Assembly (NCBI GenBank): GCA_033807695.1
Contig: CM066305.1
Span: forward strand, 1,116,001 to 1,180,000
Origin: Daedaleopsis sinensis
Lineage: Eukaryota > Basidiomycota > Agaricomycetes > Polyporales > Polyporaceae
Length of the DNA: 64,000 nt
Reading direction: 5' to 3'
Made by a program: the position numbers and the translations under genes. The notes beneath the pieces are model-generated. The model was given only the letters and a program-made list of their open reading frames with translations, was not told the DNA's origin and made no database searches. The first letter of the stretch is position 1. Every line of letters begins with the position of its first letter. This document shows, piece after piece, positions 43,231 through 54,246 of the stretch.

Positions 43231-44842
43231 TCACCGCCGGGATGGCAGGCCGTACTTGCTGTCGCGCGCAGGCGGTCGTGCATCCCGCGTATGCGCCTCT
43301 TCAGGCGTCTTGTGCGGGATCCAGTATACATACGTCGGCGCCTCGTTCCGCGTGGGCGACGCACCCCGCGACCCGAGCCGTCTCGACTCCGCCGGCGCCG
43401 TGTTGGCCCGCCGCGGGTCGGGACGTCTCGACGAGTCGTTCGTCCGACGGGAGTCGTCCCGGCGGAGGTCTTGCCGCCGCGAGTCTGTCGTCCGATGCGA
43501 GTCGTCGCGGTTGAGCGGACGGGAGTCCGTCGTCCGGCGGGAGTCGTCGCGGTTCAGTGGCCGGCGCGAGTCCGTCGTCTTGTACGAGTCGTCGCGGTTG
43601 AGCGGGCGACGCGAGTCCGTCGTCCGGTACGAGTCGTCGCGCATGAGCGCGCGCTGGGACTCGTTCCGGCGCACGTCGGCCGGGCGAGACTGGGACCGTG
43701 CCCGGGTGGGCTTCTCCTTCTCGGGCACGGCAGGACGCCGGGACTGGGAGCGCGAACGGCGTTGGGTGACGGGGGCAGGAAGCTTTCCGCGGGACTTCCG
43801 CGCGACCCACATCTCCGTCACGGGCTCTATCCATACGCCCTTCTTGCCGGCACGATGCTGCCGCAGAGCGAGCATCAATAATAACGCAAGGAATCCGAAA
43901 ACTGTGGAGCGATACCGGAATCAGAGGTGCAGCGATAGACCGGGAGGGAGAAAGACCTACTCAAAATCATGTTGAAGAAGGAGAATGCCTCCAAGACATG
44001 GTACTGGGCGTGGTACGTCTCCGTGTTGACTGCGGTGAAGATCGTGACATGAGAAGACCGCTTGTACAACAAGGTGCAGCACACTCACATCCAGGGATGT
44101 CAATGGGTTCAGCATCCGCGTCGGACGAGGAGAAACACTCCACGTCAGCCAGTTCCGAGTCGGAGGAAGCGACGAACGCCCCGAGCGCTGCAGGGTGGAG
44201 AGTTTTAGCGGACATGCAGGCATATCCGCAGATGGAAACGTGCAACGCACCTAGCCAGAGAGTTCCAGCCAGCCCGAGACATCCGAGCTCAACCCGAGTG
44301 GATATCGGGTTCCTCTCCTTCCACAACCCAAAGGCGAGCCTGCATCCACCCCCAATAAGGATCTATCCAGATGTTTCCAGGTCGAAGCTGAGGGTACTCA
44401 CAGTGCAACGGTGATGAGCAGACTCGCACAGCAGACGAAAATAGCAAAAGGCACGAAACGAGCTGCAGGAGGAAAGCGAAGTCCGTCAGTCCTGACCAAC
44501 CCTGCGCCCAGACGACTGCGGTGGGGACTCACTGAGATCAGAGGCTTGCAAAACGCTCTGAAAATGTGCCGCGATGGCCAGGCAGACGATAGTCCACAGC
44601 AGGACCACCACTGGAGCGAGGGGGGAGCAGATGTCATCAGCACACTCGCTCTCTCCAACAAGAAAAAAGAACAGGCACTCACCGTACACGCACACCCGGA
44701 CGATGTGGAACACGGGGGGCATGCGGGGCAAGCAGAAGAGAGCAGCGAAGAAAGGCCGTCTAGCGGGAGTGTTGGTGTTGTTGGAACGCGATCGTGACTG
44801 GGCCCTGGGCCGGCTCTGCGCCCTGGTATTTGAGGGACTCAT
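43231..44842 (-). CDS. MARVEL-like four-pass membrane protein 3 with Arg/Asp/Ser repeat tail
   Basis: The gene starts at the ATG at 44842 (M-S-P-S-N-T-R-A-Q-S, an Arg/Ser-rich N-terminus) and ends at the TGA at 43231. Joined exons give membrane segments F-H-I-V-R-V-C-V-Y, V-V-V-L-L-W-T-I-V-C-L-A-I-A-A-H-F and F-V-P-F-A-I-F-V-C-C-A-S-L-L-I-T-V-A-L. The MARVEL-typical block R-V-E-L-G-C-L-G-L-A-G-T-L-W-L follows. A polar loop with a conserved Cys precedes the last helix (A-F-S-F-F-N-M-I-L-I-F-G-F-L-A-L). The cytosolic tail holds repeats of the type R-D-D-S-x-R-T-T-D-S-R-R-P-L-N, then P-x-Y-V-Y-W-I-P-H. It is the best supported of the three adjacent family members, and its function is unknown. 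Confidence 0.72.
43436..43650. repeat. Coding minisatellite in MARVEL-like gene 3
   Basis: About five tandem units of 39-45 bp encode the R-D-D-S-x-R-T-T-D-S repeat of the C-terminal tail. Units share GAGTCGTCGCGGTTGAGC-type cores on the + strand and vary by whole codons, so the frame is kept. Confidence 0.75.
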
Positions 44843-45618
44843 GGTGGAGGGTGCGAGAGATCGGGGATCCGGATGTCTGCTGCTCACACAAGCAAGCACA
44901 AAGGCCGGGGCGAAGGAGGTCGCGAGATGCAAAGCGCGAGTAGGGCCCCGAGGGACGAAGCGAGGGCTATGAAAACAACGAGGCTCCGGGAAGGCGGCGC
45001 TGGCTCTGAATACTCAATCTCGGTGCGCGAAAACGTGGACGCGGACGTGCGTGCTCGTGCTGTCGTGAGCTGTGCTGGGGGATGTGGCCGCGAGCTGAGG
45101 GCGGGTGGCGGCCAGGAATGAGCGAGCCACGAGGGTCGGGGCTCGAGCTCTAGGGCGGGGAGGAGGGAGACGACCTGGTGGATGCTCGGAGGAAAGAGCG
45201 GGTGGAGCGCGCAGGGGGCTTATGGACACCCAAATTTTCCATTGTTTGTGTGCGAGCGGTCCCCAAAGCTTGGTGGTGTGAGGTCCGACGCCTCGAGGCC
45301 ACCTCCAAAAGTCAAAACATCCCAGGCGCCCGTTTTGCGTCCTGTTATGGAAGGAGATCTCAGGGACAGATCGATCGGCCCGGTTGATGGGCTCAACTTC
45401 CCGCCGTGCACATCTGCTCCCGCTCGCCCTCAGCTCAACTCCGAGTAGAGTGAGTCGTAGACTGCTATAGACCAGCAACTGCGCCTGTCTGTACACCCTT
45501 GTACACTTGTACACCACATATCCCGACATATGACCACTGCCTTCTATCCGTCTTCTCCACCGCCCCGTGGATATCAGCATTAATATTGCCGGCCACAACC
45601 ACTTCACTTCGCATTCAC
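44843..45618. other. Spacer, MARVEL-like gene 3 / acetoacetyl-CoA synthetase
   Basis: 776 bp holding the promoter of MARVEL-like gene 3 and the 3' end of the synthetase gene. No further gene was supported. Confidence 0.4.
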
Positions 45619-48600
45619 TCAGGCTTCCGTCCGCAGCGTCGCCCCAATCTTCTCGTACGCGGCCAAACATTCCGGATTCCGCAGCGTCGCCGGGTTCACG
45701 CTGCTCACCGGCGCACCGTTGATGATCTGTCCCGATCGCGCTCAGCGCCCACGTTCTCGTTCTCGTTCTCGTTCTCGTTCTCGTTCTCGAAATTCCGCAC
45801 GACGGCAGCGATATCCATATATCCGCCAGCTGCGCGCGCGGTATCCGCCGAGAGAGTGCAGACAACCCTACTCACCTTTTTCACCGGCACCTCCACGCGC
45901 TTCATGTTCACCGTGTACGGGATATCGTCGACCTGGAGGATCTGCACAGCCGAAGGACGCCATGAGCGAAAAACGTTCCAGGGGCGTGGGCGTCGCTCAC
46001 AGCTCGACCGAGCGAGCCGTGGCACGCCTCACGCTGCACCCGCACCCGCACCCGCATGAGAGCACACACCGCCCCCCTTGGGAAATAACCCAAGTGAGAG
46101 TGAGAGAAGGCTATTGTGCTTACCCGGGCGGGGACGTGTCGCGCGCTCCTGCGCGCGCGCACCTCGGTCTTGATCCGCTGCACGAGCTCGTGCGTGAGCA
46201 CCTGCCCCTCGAGGAGCTTCACGAACAGCACCACGCGCTCGTCCGCGCCCCCGCCGATGCTCTGCCCGACCGCGAGGCAGTCGACGACCGCGTGCGCCGC
46301 GTGCGTCGCGGACGGCGCGAAGCACTGCTCGACCACGTCGTATATCTCGGCGGACCCGAACCGCACGCCCCCTGGGTTCCTGTAGTGCGTGTGCGTGTGT
46401 AGGTTGCGTTAGCGGTTCTGTGTTAGGGCGAGCCGCGCGGGAAGGCGGGCGTTATCTCAGTCTGGGTACGCACAAGACTCCGTCGCTTCGTCCCAGCATG
46501 ACGAGGCCGCCGCCATTGCCTGCTTGCGAGCGCGTGATAAGGACGTGATCGCCGTGGACTGCAGCGCGAACGCAAAAACCAAACACGCATATAAATCGTG
46601 GCCAGGGTGAGCGTTAGCGGTTCTGCAGATCCGCGGAGGCGCGTCAAAGGAAGGGGGGCACTCACACCAGACGCCTTGGAATTCAGAGAAGTACGCGTCC
46701 TGGTAGCGCTTCTGCGCGCCCGCGACCGCCTCTGGCGCCCCATACCCCGGCAGCGGCCAGAAGCCCGCCGGCATGCACGGGAAGGGCTTGAGACAGACGA
46801 GCTCGCCCGCTTCGTCTGGGCCCGCGACGGTGCCTGTGGGCGTGAAGGCTTCGACGGCCATTCCCAGGAGGCGACACTGGATTTCCCCGCGGAACACCGG
46901 GAGCGCGGTGCACATACCCGCGAAGAGCGAGCAGATGTCCGTGCCGCCTGGGAGGGTGATGTAAATGCATAATGAGCGATCCACTCTCTGCACATCTAAG
47001 AATAGAAGGGGGATGGCGCACCAGTTATCGACGCCAGAAGGACATGGGGGCTAATGTGCTCGTACACGAAGTCGAACAGGTGAGGGGCCAGCGGCGAGCC
47101 GGTGGAGTATATATGCCGCAATGTTGTCAGCTTGTGGTGTGCCGCAGGCTTGTAGACTTTCTGCGGGCGGGCGTGGATGTCAGCAGGGTGCGATAGGGTT
47201 TGGGGTATGTACAAGCAGCGTGTGCGAGGCGAAAGCCGAAGGAAACATACCGCTAGCTGATCGATGTACTTCGCACTAGTGCCGAAGATCGTTATTCCAA
47301 GGTCGTCGACGAGGCGCCACAGATACGCCGGGTCGTAAAGCGGGCTGCCGTCGTACAGCACCAGCGTGCAACCTACGCTCAGACCGGCGACGAGGAAGTT
47401 CCACATCATCCATCCCCTGACCAAGCACCTATGTCAGCCGCAAGCCATGGGCGATAGCGCGATGCTCGCTAACGTGGTCGTGTAGTAGAAGAACACGTCA
47501 TGGGGTTGCAGGTCCGCGCAGATGACGAGCTCCTTCTTCGCTTGGATTATCATGCCCCCCGCACGATGGACGATCGGTCTGCGCAGCGAATCAAGTAGGT
47601 GAGCATGCGTCCCCGTTCAGTGAAGCACCAACCTTACTTTGGGCGGCCTTCACACGAGAACATTCGGAGACCGGGAGTTCAGAGGCACTCCAAACATAGC
47701 ACGGAACGGAACACAGACCTGTGGTGCCCGAGCTGAATAGGATCCATAGCGGCCAGTTGAAGTCGAGACGCTTCCACTCGATTTCGCCGTCGGGGGTGCG
47801 TCCTAGCTTCTTCTCCCGGCCCTCCGCTACGACGTCTTCCCAGTCCTTCCAGGAGGGATCCCATTGGTCGCGGGTGGTCACTCCGAACGGATGACGGATG
47901 ACGATGACCTCCGGGTGTGAGCCGTCCTTGTCGGATAGCGCCGCCAACAGAGCCCGAACTTTAGGAAGATGCAGGTGTACCTTGGCGTTATAGCTGACGT
48001 GGACGATAGTCAATTGAGGAACGTTCCACGACGCCAGCCAATCGGAACGTACACGACTGCATCGACTGAGATGATGAGTCGGGGCTGCACCTGGTCGAAC
48101 CTATCTGTGCCGTGAGCACACGCACACGCACAGATGTTACGCGTACGTCGGCACAGACCTCTCGTATACACCTTCTGGGCCGAAGTCTGCCGCGGCGCTG
48201 ACCCAGATGCATCCTGGACCAATATTCTGTTCGTCACTCGCAACAATCCGAGGAGGGTGTGAACTAACCGATAGCAGCACATGCGAGGCACGCAGCAACG
48301 TTCTCCTGTGGGTTACGCGGCGTCAGCGATGAGTCACATTCCCTGCGGCACACCATGCAACGGGTGCTCTAGAGCCACATTTATAAGTGCAGAGATAGTT
48401 TCGGAGGTGTCTGCGGCACATGTAGCCCATCGGTAGGCCCGCTCCCGGCCAAGCCGAATCGGAATGACCGACGCACGCCGGTGTCTAGGGCACATATACG
48501 TACAATGCAGTTGGACGAGTATGACGCGATGCGATCGCCCGGGCGCAGTCCGCGGGCGAGGAACGCTGACACAAGGTCGGCCACGAGCGTGTACAGCTCG

Positions 48601-49024
48601 GCATAGGACACCCGTCGCAGTTCGTGATTGGGATGGTTAGGCTCGGGCTCGACTGGAACGGACGATCTGTCAGTGCGGACGAACGTGTGCGGCCCCGGCG
48701 GTGCGAGAACTTACTGGCTTGGACGAGGGCGGTCTTGTCCGAGGACCGACAGCGTAGCAGGTTCTCAGCATAGTTGACCTGCGCATCGGAGAACCATGCG
48801 GGGTTGTCGGGCGGCGGGGCGTCAGTGTCTACGATGTGGTCCCCCTTGTGGCCGATGAGTTCCGTCTCGTCCCAAACTGCGCTCCAAAATTTGTCGATGT
48901 GCTCCGTCGACCATTTGTACAGATCCTGGTAACTAGCGAGGGCGAGTGAATGCTCGGTGTTTATGCGGTTCAGGAAGTGCCAGGTGCGCGAGGACTCGGG
49001 AGATGTTGGTGTATAGAGGGCCAT
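45619..49024 (-). CDS. AACS: Acetoacetyl-CoA synthetase
   Basis: The gene starts at the ATG at 49024 (M-A-L-Y-T-P-T-S-P) and ends at the TGA at 45619-45621, with at least ten exons. It has the N-terminal A-C-A-S domain (Y-K-W-S-T-E-H-I-D-K-F-W, N-Y-A-E-N-L-L) and G-L-R-P-G-D-R-I-A-S-Y. The AMP-binding core I-L-F-S-S-G-T-T-G, W-M-M-W-N-F-L-V-A-G-L and S-I-T-G-G-T-D-I-C-S-L-F follow. The C-terminal G-R-S-D-G-V-L-N-P-G-G-V-R-F-G-S-A-E-I-Y and V-P-V-K-K motifs complete it. The enzyme activates acetoacetate to acetoacetyl-CoA in the cytosol, feeding sterol and lipid synthesis and using ketone bodies. One late intron carries a hexanucleotide repeat (45753-45788). Confidence 0.95.
45753..45788. repeat. 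(GTTCTC)6 microsatellite in an AACS intron
   Basis: Six perfect hexamers lie inside the intron between the exons encoding V-P-V-K-K and I-I-N-G-A-P. On the gene strand the run is purine-rich (GAGAAC). Confidence 0.85.
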
Positions 49025-49998
49025 GGCATGTACAAATTCGCGGAGGAGTATCCGAGATAGGGGTCAGGTGAGCAGAGTCTACGTGAAGGTTGGGAGAGGG
49101 TTGAGAAGAGGAAGGCGGCCGATGATCAGAGATGGCTGGGCTGACGAGAAGGTGGTGGCGGAAGATACGAGTGCGTGGGTGAGATAGAAGGACGGTTGTG
49201 TGTGTGTGAGATGTCAAGCCTTGCTATGCCCGCCAAGGCGCGAGTGTGGATGTCGGGGACAACGGGAGAAGGGCCAAGAGTGGATGGTTGCCTCCGCTTG
49301 GCGTATGCGGCGGGTGGAACGTGTACGGTTACTGCCAGGTTACTGCTCTCCGTGATCCTAGTGGAGCACTCCTCGACGACCGGATGTGCTGTACTGTTCT
49401 CTGTAAACGGCAGTGGTCTGACTATGGGCGCTTCTGGCTGACGTTCTTTCTAGCTCCGCGGCGTCTTAGATAATGTCGCTGATCTCGTTGGCCATCTCGT
49501 ACGATAGCGTACGATGGCAGAGACAAGAGCTCGCTAGGAGGCACTCTATTGGACTTTCATGAGCACAGGACAGGCGCAGATCGTCGCCGCCGTCGCTCAG
49601 AACGAGAACGAGAGGGACGAGCTCAGTCGAAGGTCGGAAGAGGCAAGATCGGATGAAGAGATGAGATGCGGAAGTAAGCGGTTTACTGATCGGGACGAAC
49701 GTGCGAAGCGCTGGGCGCTACCCAGTTTATAACGACTGTGGCTGGGAATGACTCTTGCACTCACTTTTTGCTGCAACTGCCCACCTCCGTCCTGCCTCTC
49801 ACCGCCCCATATCTGTTCTGTTCCAAGAACCTCCCAGAGCTGTCTTGGCCCATTCCTGCCGCTGGCATAACTCTGTCACCGCCCTCGCCGCCTGGCTATA
49901 AAGTCCGGCTCGCCCTCTCGCCCTAACCATCTTCCTCAACCACATCCTCTCCCCTCTCCCAACTCAAGCAACTCTTCTCCCCCTCCTCTGCTCTAACC
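49025..49998. promoter_or_regulatory. Divergent promoter region, AACS / orphan gene
   Basis: 974 bp between head-to-head starts. A TATAAAG at 49897-49903 lies 96 bp upstream of the orphan gene's ATG, and an ATTGG (inverted CCAAT) sits at 49548-49552. No ORF here shows coding character. Confidence 0.5.
49897..49903 (+). promoter_or_regulatory. TATA box of the gene at 49999
   Basis: TATAAAG in GC-rich context, 96 bp before the ATG and followed by a pyrimidine-rich CT stretch typical of a fungal transcription start region. Confidence 0.6.
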
Positions 49999-50607
49999 AT
50001 GGACCGCTTCCTCGCGCCACAGAGCCCTGAGGCACTCGCCCACAACCATCTCACGTACGTATTCACGCGTTCTCTTCTTTGTCTTCCCCGTCCAACGTTA
50101 ATCCTGGACTCCTCTGGTTAGCGAGAACTGGTTCAGCTGGGACCAAGATCACCCTTCCCTCGACGAGACCCTTGCGTCCGGGTGCGCCACCTACGAGGCG
50201 TTCAAGAGATATCTGCACGGTGCGGACCTGTACCTTGTGCCGCGCTCGCGCTCCGAGCTCGAGAGTGTCCTGTGAGTATATACATCCGAGACTTGTCCAC
50301 GCATCCGCTGACCACGGAACAGGCGGAGATACGCGTATGACGCTATCCACAACACCATTGCCAAGTCGCGTTCCCAGCTCGAGCGTGGCGGCTACAGCAG
50401 GGTAGGTTCTACCCCAAACGCACCCACTTGGAGCTCCACTCACCGCTTCTTCATCAGATGTGTCACCTCGTGGAAGCCTCTATCAAGAAGGTCCTGAACG
50501 AGAACGACAACGCCGCGACCTTGCTCGCCCTGCACCGTCCACACCACGAGTCCAGGGCGAATGACTACGGAACGACGTCGGCGACGCGGTCTATCCGGAT
50601 CAAGTAG
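49999..50607 (+). CDS. Hypothetical protein, 144 aa, four exons
   Basis: Exons 49999-50054, 50122-50271, 50323-50401 and 50458-50607 join in frame with GT-AG introns of 51-67 nt. The gene has a good TATA box and pyrimidine-rich leader, so it is probably expressed. I do not recognise the family. The protein is soluble, mixed charged and predicted helical, with N-W-F-S-W-D-Q-D-H-P near the N-terminus, Y-E-A-F-K-R-Y-L-H-G, then R-R-Y-A-Y-D-A-I-H-N-T-I-A-K-S. No signal peptide, membrane segment or cysteine motif is visible. Confidence 0.65.
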
Positions 50608-51141
50608 TGAAGATGCTCTGAGAGCATTCTCCGTCCGCGCGTCTCTCGAGTCCCCGCTGGTTTATTCGTTTATTTGTCCCCTGTGCATGCATCTGTATCA
50701 TCACCCGCATTGTCGTACCGTCTCACGGTAAAGTACTCGCTGTCGAACTGTGTAATCTGTACCTGTAGTATACGTAGCCGTATTGTCGGTCAGTGGCGCC
50801 GGCTGTCCAATCTGAACATTGTGAATCATATCGCCCGCCGTGGTTGGACGCGTTCGTGATCGGCGGAGGACCCTGCAACACGGTTAAGTGGCTGGCAGCG
50901 CTGACAAACCAGACGCGTCAACGTGACCGGCAGACGCCGAGCGCGAGCGCCCAGCCAGAAGAAGAGGTGAATGCACCTTTTGCGGAGGTTAACGAACGTG
51001 CGTCCCTCCGAAGCTCTCTCCGACACCCTCTCGGACACCTGTCTCAGCTGCTATGTCTGCCTACGTTTAGAGCTACCGTATCCGCCTCCCGTCCTCTAGA
51101 TCTGCGGGGATAATCTCGTTCGCTCTTTCTCCTCCTCCATC
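50608..51141. other. Intergenic region, orphan gene / PPN1
   Basis: 534 bp in the same-strand gap. The end of it is pyrimidine-rich (CTTTCTCCTCCTCC) just before the PPN1 start. No gene seen. Confidence 0.45.
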
Positions 51142-53771
51142 ATGCTAGAGTTCAAAATCTTGCTTGCCCTCCTGGGTCTCGTATTCGATGCTTGGTCTAG
51201 CCCCGTACAGGCACCACTGGAGATACCGTCGGGGAGCCCGGATATTTATGCAAGTCAGTCACATTGTCAACCCTGGCCGCATGTGTGTCGTCTGACTGGT
51301 GCCCCGCATGTGCCCTGAACGCAGAGCCTCGTCGCACCCTTCATGGACGCTTTTTGCACATAACCGATATCCATCCTGACCCCTACTACCGCGTGAGCTC
51401 GTCGGAGAAGAAGGCGTGTCATCGGGGAAAGCCCAAGGAGGGCAAGGCCCCCGCAGGTTACTACGGACTCTCCTACAGGTGCGCGCACACCAGCTTCGTT
51501 TCTGTCGGCGGAGACCGATCTGCGTCCGTTGCAGCGATTGCGACGCCCCCTTCTCCCTCACGAACTTCACGCTCGACTATCTCGATAGAGAGTGGACGGA
51601 CGAAATAGACTTCGTGATATGTAACGTCCACCCTGCTCGATTGGGCGCGCTTCTCCGATGCTCATTCTATCGCGTCGCGTAGGGACTGGTGACAGTGCGA
51701 GGTACGTCGGGCTTGACTTCGTTAGTCCCCTTGGTCCGATAGACAGGACGGTTTGCCAGACATGACAACGACCGCAAGAGACCCCGCTCGACTGCAGAAA
51801 TATATGCGCTCAACCGGGCCATGGCGAGCAAGATGGAAGACGTCTTCGTGAGCAAGGGCATTCCCGTGGTGCCCAGTATTGGTGCGCCTTGTTCTCTCTC
51901 GAGGTTCTTTCAATATCGACGGATGCTGACCGTGGGTGCTCTCTCCCAGGCAATAACGATGTATGGCGTAGGTCGCCTTCTTCGTCTGTACCGCTGACGG
52001 CGTTGACCTCGGTCTCGTGCAGCCCATGTAAGTTTAATTACTGGAGGAAGAGGCAGGTGCAGACGCTGAACTGTGGGTCTGGTATCAGAATATCATGCTT
52101 CCAGGTGCGTCTACTCGTTTGAACAGCTTCTATGCCTAACTATATCGAGTCTCGGTGACCAGGTCCCAACAGCGTAACGTCGGAGTACTCATCGTACGTG
52201 ATGCCCAATCTTATTCTCTCCGCATATCTCGTTCTAATCTGTTCGTTTCACTGCCAATCTCATAGCATATGGCGCTCGTTCGTCCCGTTTCCCGCATATC
52301 AAGTGTTCCAGCGCGGAGGCTACTTCTCTGTGGAAGTCATACCAGACGCTGTGGCGGTCATCAGTCTGAACACCATGTACTTTTACGATACTAACACAGG
52401 TGCGATCTCCCCACACTCATAGTCATGCACAGTATTTTGACTGGTCACTATGGCAACTGGGCAGCTGTCGGAGGCTGTGAACGCTCCGATCCAGAAGACC
52501 CCGGAAACCTCGAGTTTGACTGGCTCGAAGTGCAGTTGCAAACGTTCCGCGACAGGAAGATGCAGGTTCGACTTCGGACGGTCCTCCGATTGGCTGGCCA
52601 CATAATTGACCGTGCCCACAGGTCTGGCTGTCGGGACACGTCCCTCCGTCATCCCGAAACTATTTCCCGGAATGTGTTAGTGATCTTCGTTGACAACTTG
52701 TGTCGACAGCAGAAGCAGTGGCTGACGTTCCAACAGTACGTTCGATACGTAGAGCTCTCGCTACGATACCAGGATACGATTCTTGGCCATCTCTATGGTG
52801 TGAGTAGTCCGCCGTCTCTTGTGCCGACGCACCCTCATTTGACTTCGGACCCGATAGCACATGAACATAGATCATGTAAGTGCTCCGCCACTTTTCTCTC
52901 GCAGATCGTCTCAATACATCGCAATTCAGTTCTTCCTCCTGGATGCCGAGCAACTCTCGCATCGTCGCAATGAGTCGTTGACGTCGGATGACGGGGTTGC
53001 GGTCCTGAAGCACAACAAGAAGGAGCTGTATCGGCTCTTGCTGGAGGAATTCGGGGACCTACCGAAAGCCCAGAATCTGGACCTTGACAACTACGGAGTC
53101 GTCAACGTCTCCCCGTCGGTGGTGCCGCAATACCTGCCTTCCTTCCGAATCTTCGTCTACAACCACACCGGGGTGCAGTATGAGCCTGGGGATCTCGGCG
53201 GAGCGGACGAGCAACCAGGGCGGTCGCGAACGCTGAAGGAAGTCGTCGGTGCGCTCTGTGCCGACCCCGAGTACGAGAACACCTGGCGCTGTCAGCTCAC
53301 GAAGCCATGGCATTCGAGCCCCAGGGCGCCGTCGCGGACGAACACGCTCTGGACACCGCTTGGCTATGCGCAGGTGAGATTCACTCGCATCTCGGACGCT
53401 GGAAATTACGGTTCGATTGATTGAATCTGCAGTACTATCTCCCCGGGCTGGATGAGGCGGACGAGGAACACAAGCCGAAGTTCAAACTGGAGTATCTAAC
53501 GTTCCCGGTGCGCGCGCTCCATCCCCCGGCAGCGGCGGCGGACGCCGAGGAGGTAGCCCGCAAGTTCGCGTACCCGATACCGAAGCGGCACCTGCCCCGG
53601 ACGCTGCGGAACAGCACGGTGAGCAAGTCGAAGAAGTACGCGCCGTACTCGCTGGCGGATCTGACGATCCCGTCGTGGGCGGGGCTGGGGAGCCGGATGG
53701 GGCGGTCGAAGGGGAAGAAGCTGCGGCAGCGGTTCAAGGAGTTCATGTACATGGGCGGGGGGGATGCGTAG
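51142..53771 (+). CDS. PPN1: Vacuolar endopolyphosphatase
   Basis: The protein begins with a hydrophobic signal/anchor (M-L-E-F-K-I-L-L-A-L-L-G-L-V-F), then F-L-H-I-T-D-I-H-P-D-P-Y-Y. The metallophosphoesterase motifs W-T-G-D-S-A-R-H-D-N-D and G-N-N-D-V-W-P-H-N-I-M follow. Next come V-G-G-C, W-L-S-G-H-V-P-P-S-S and G-H-L-Y-G-H-M-N-I-D-H. C-terminally it has V-V-N-V-S-P-S-V-V-P-Q-Y and R-I-F-V-Y-N-H-T-G and ends at the TAG at 53769-53771 after a basic segment. PPN1 cleaves long polyphosphate chains in the vacuole and is delivered as a type II membrane protein. The gene is split into many exons. Four are microexons (51683-51701, 51950-51967, 52023-52027, 52858-52875), and all carry catalytic-motif residues. 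Confidence 0.93.
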
Positions 53772-54246
53772 GGACTGTGTGGTACGAGCTGGTGTATGAT
53801 TAGGCGTGCGGATCAGGCAGTGTGGGAGCGCTGGCCGGGGCGCTGGCCGGGGCTGGCGCTGGCTGGCGTGGGGGATGTTGCCTTGACCACGGACGGTGTT
53901 CTGCATCTGCACTGTAACTGTTTCTTGCGATCTGAACCTTGGACAGAGCTCGGGTTTGTATTTACTGGAGCTGCTCGGGGGACTGGCCTTTCGAGCTCGC
54001 CGTTCGCGCTTCGCCGTTCCTGGACGGAGGCGGCAGTTGAGATAGGATCAGCATCATCTCGCCTTCGCCCCTCGTCCTGCCTTGTCGTCTTGTCTTTTTA
54101 CCTCCTCCTCTCGCTCGACTTTCGCCCGTTTCGCCGCCCTCCTTGATCTCTTCTCTCTCTTCGCGCACGGCTGGGCCGCTTCAGGATCGCGCATTCGCCT
54201 CCACACAGTCCTTACCCCCCCGTCGTATCTTTATCTACTTATCTGC
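53772..54246. other. Intergenic region, PPN1 / RFX
   Basis: 475 bp. The right half is CT-rich (CCTCCTCCTCTCGCTCG and similar), a typical fungal leader region before the RFX start. An in-frame ATG at 54082 would extend the RFX protein but reads into this leader. Confidence 0.45.
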
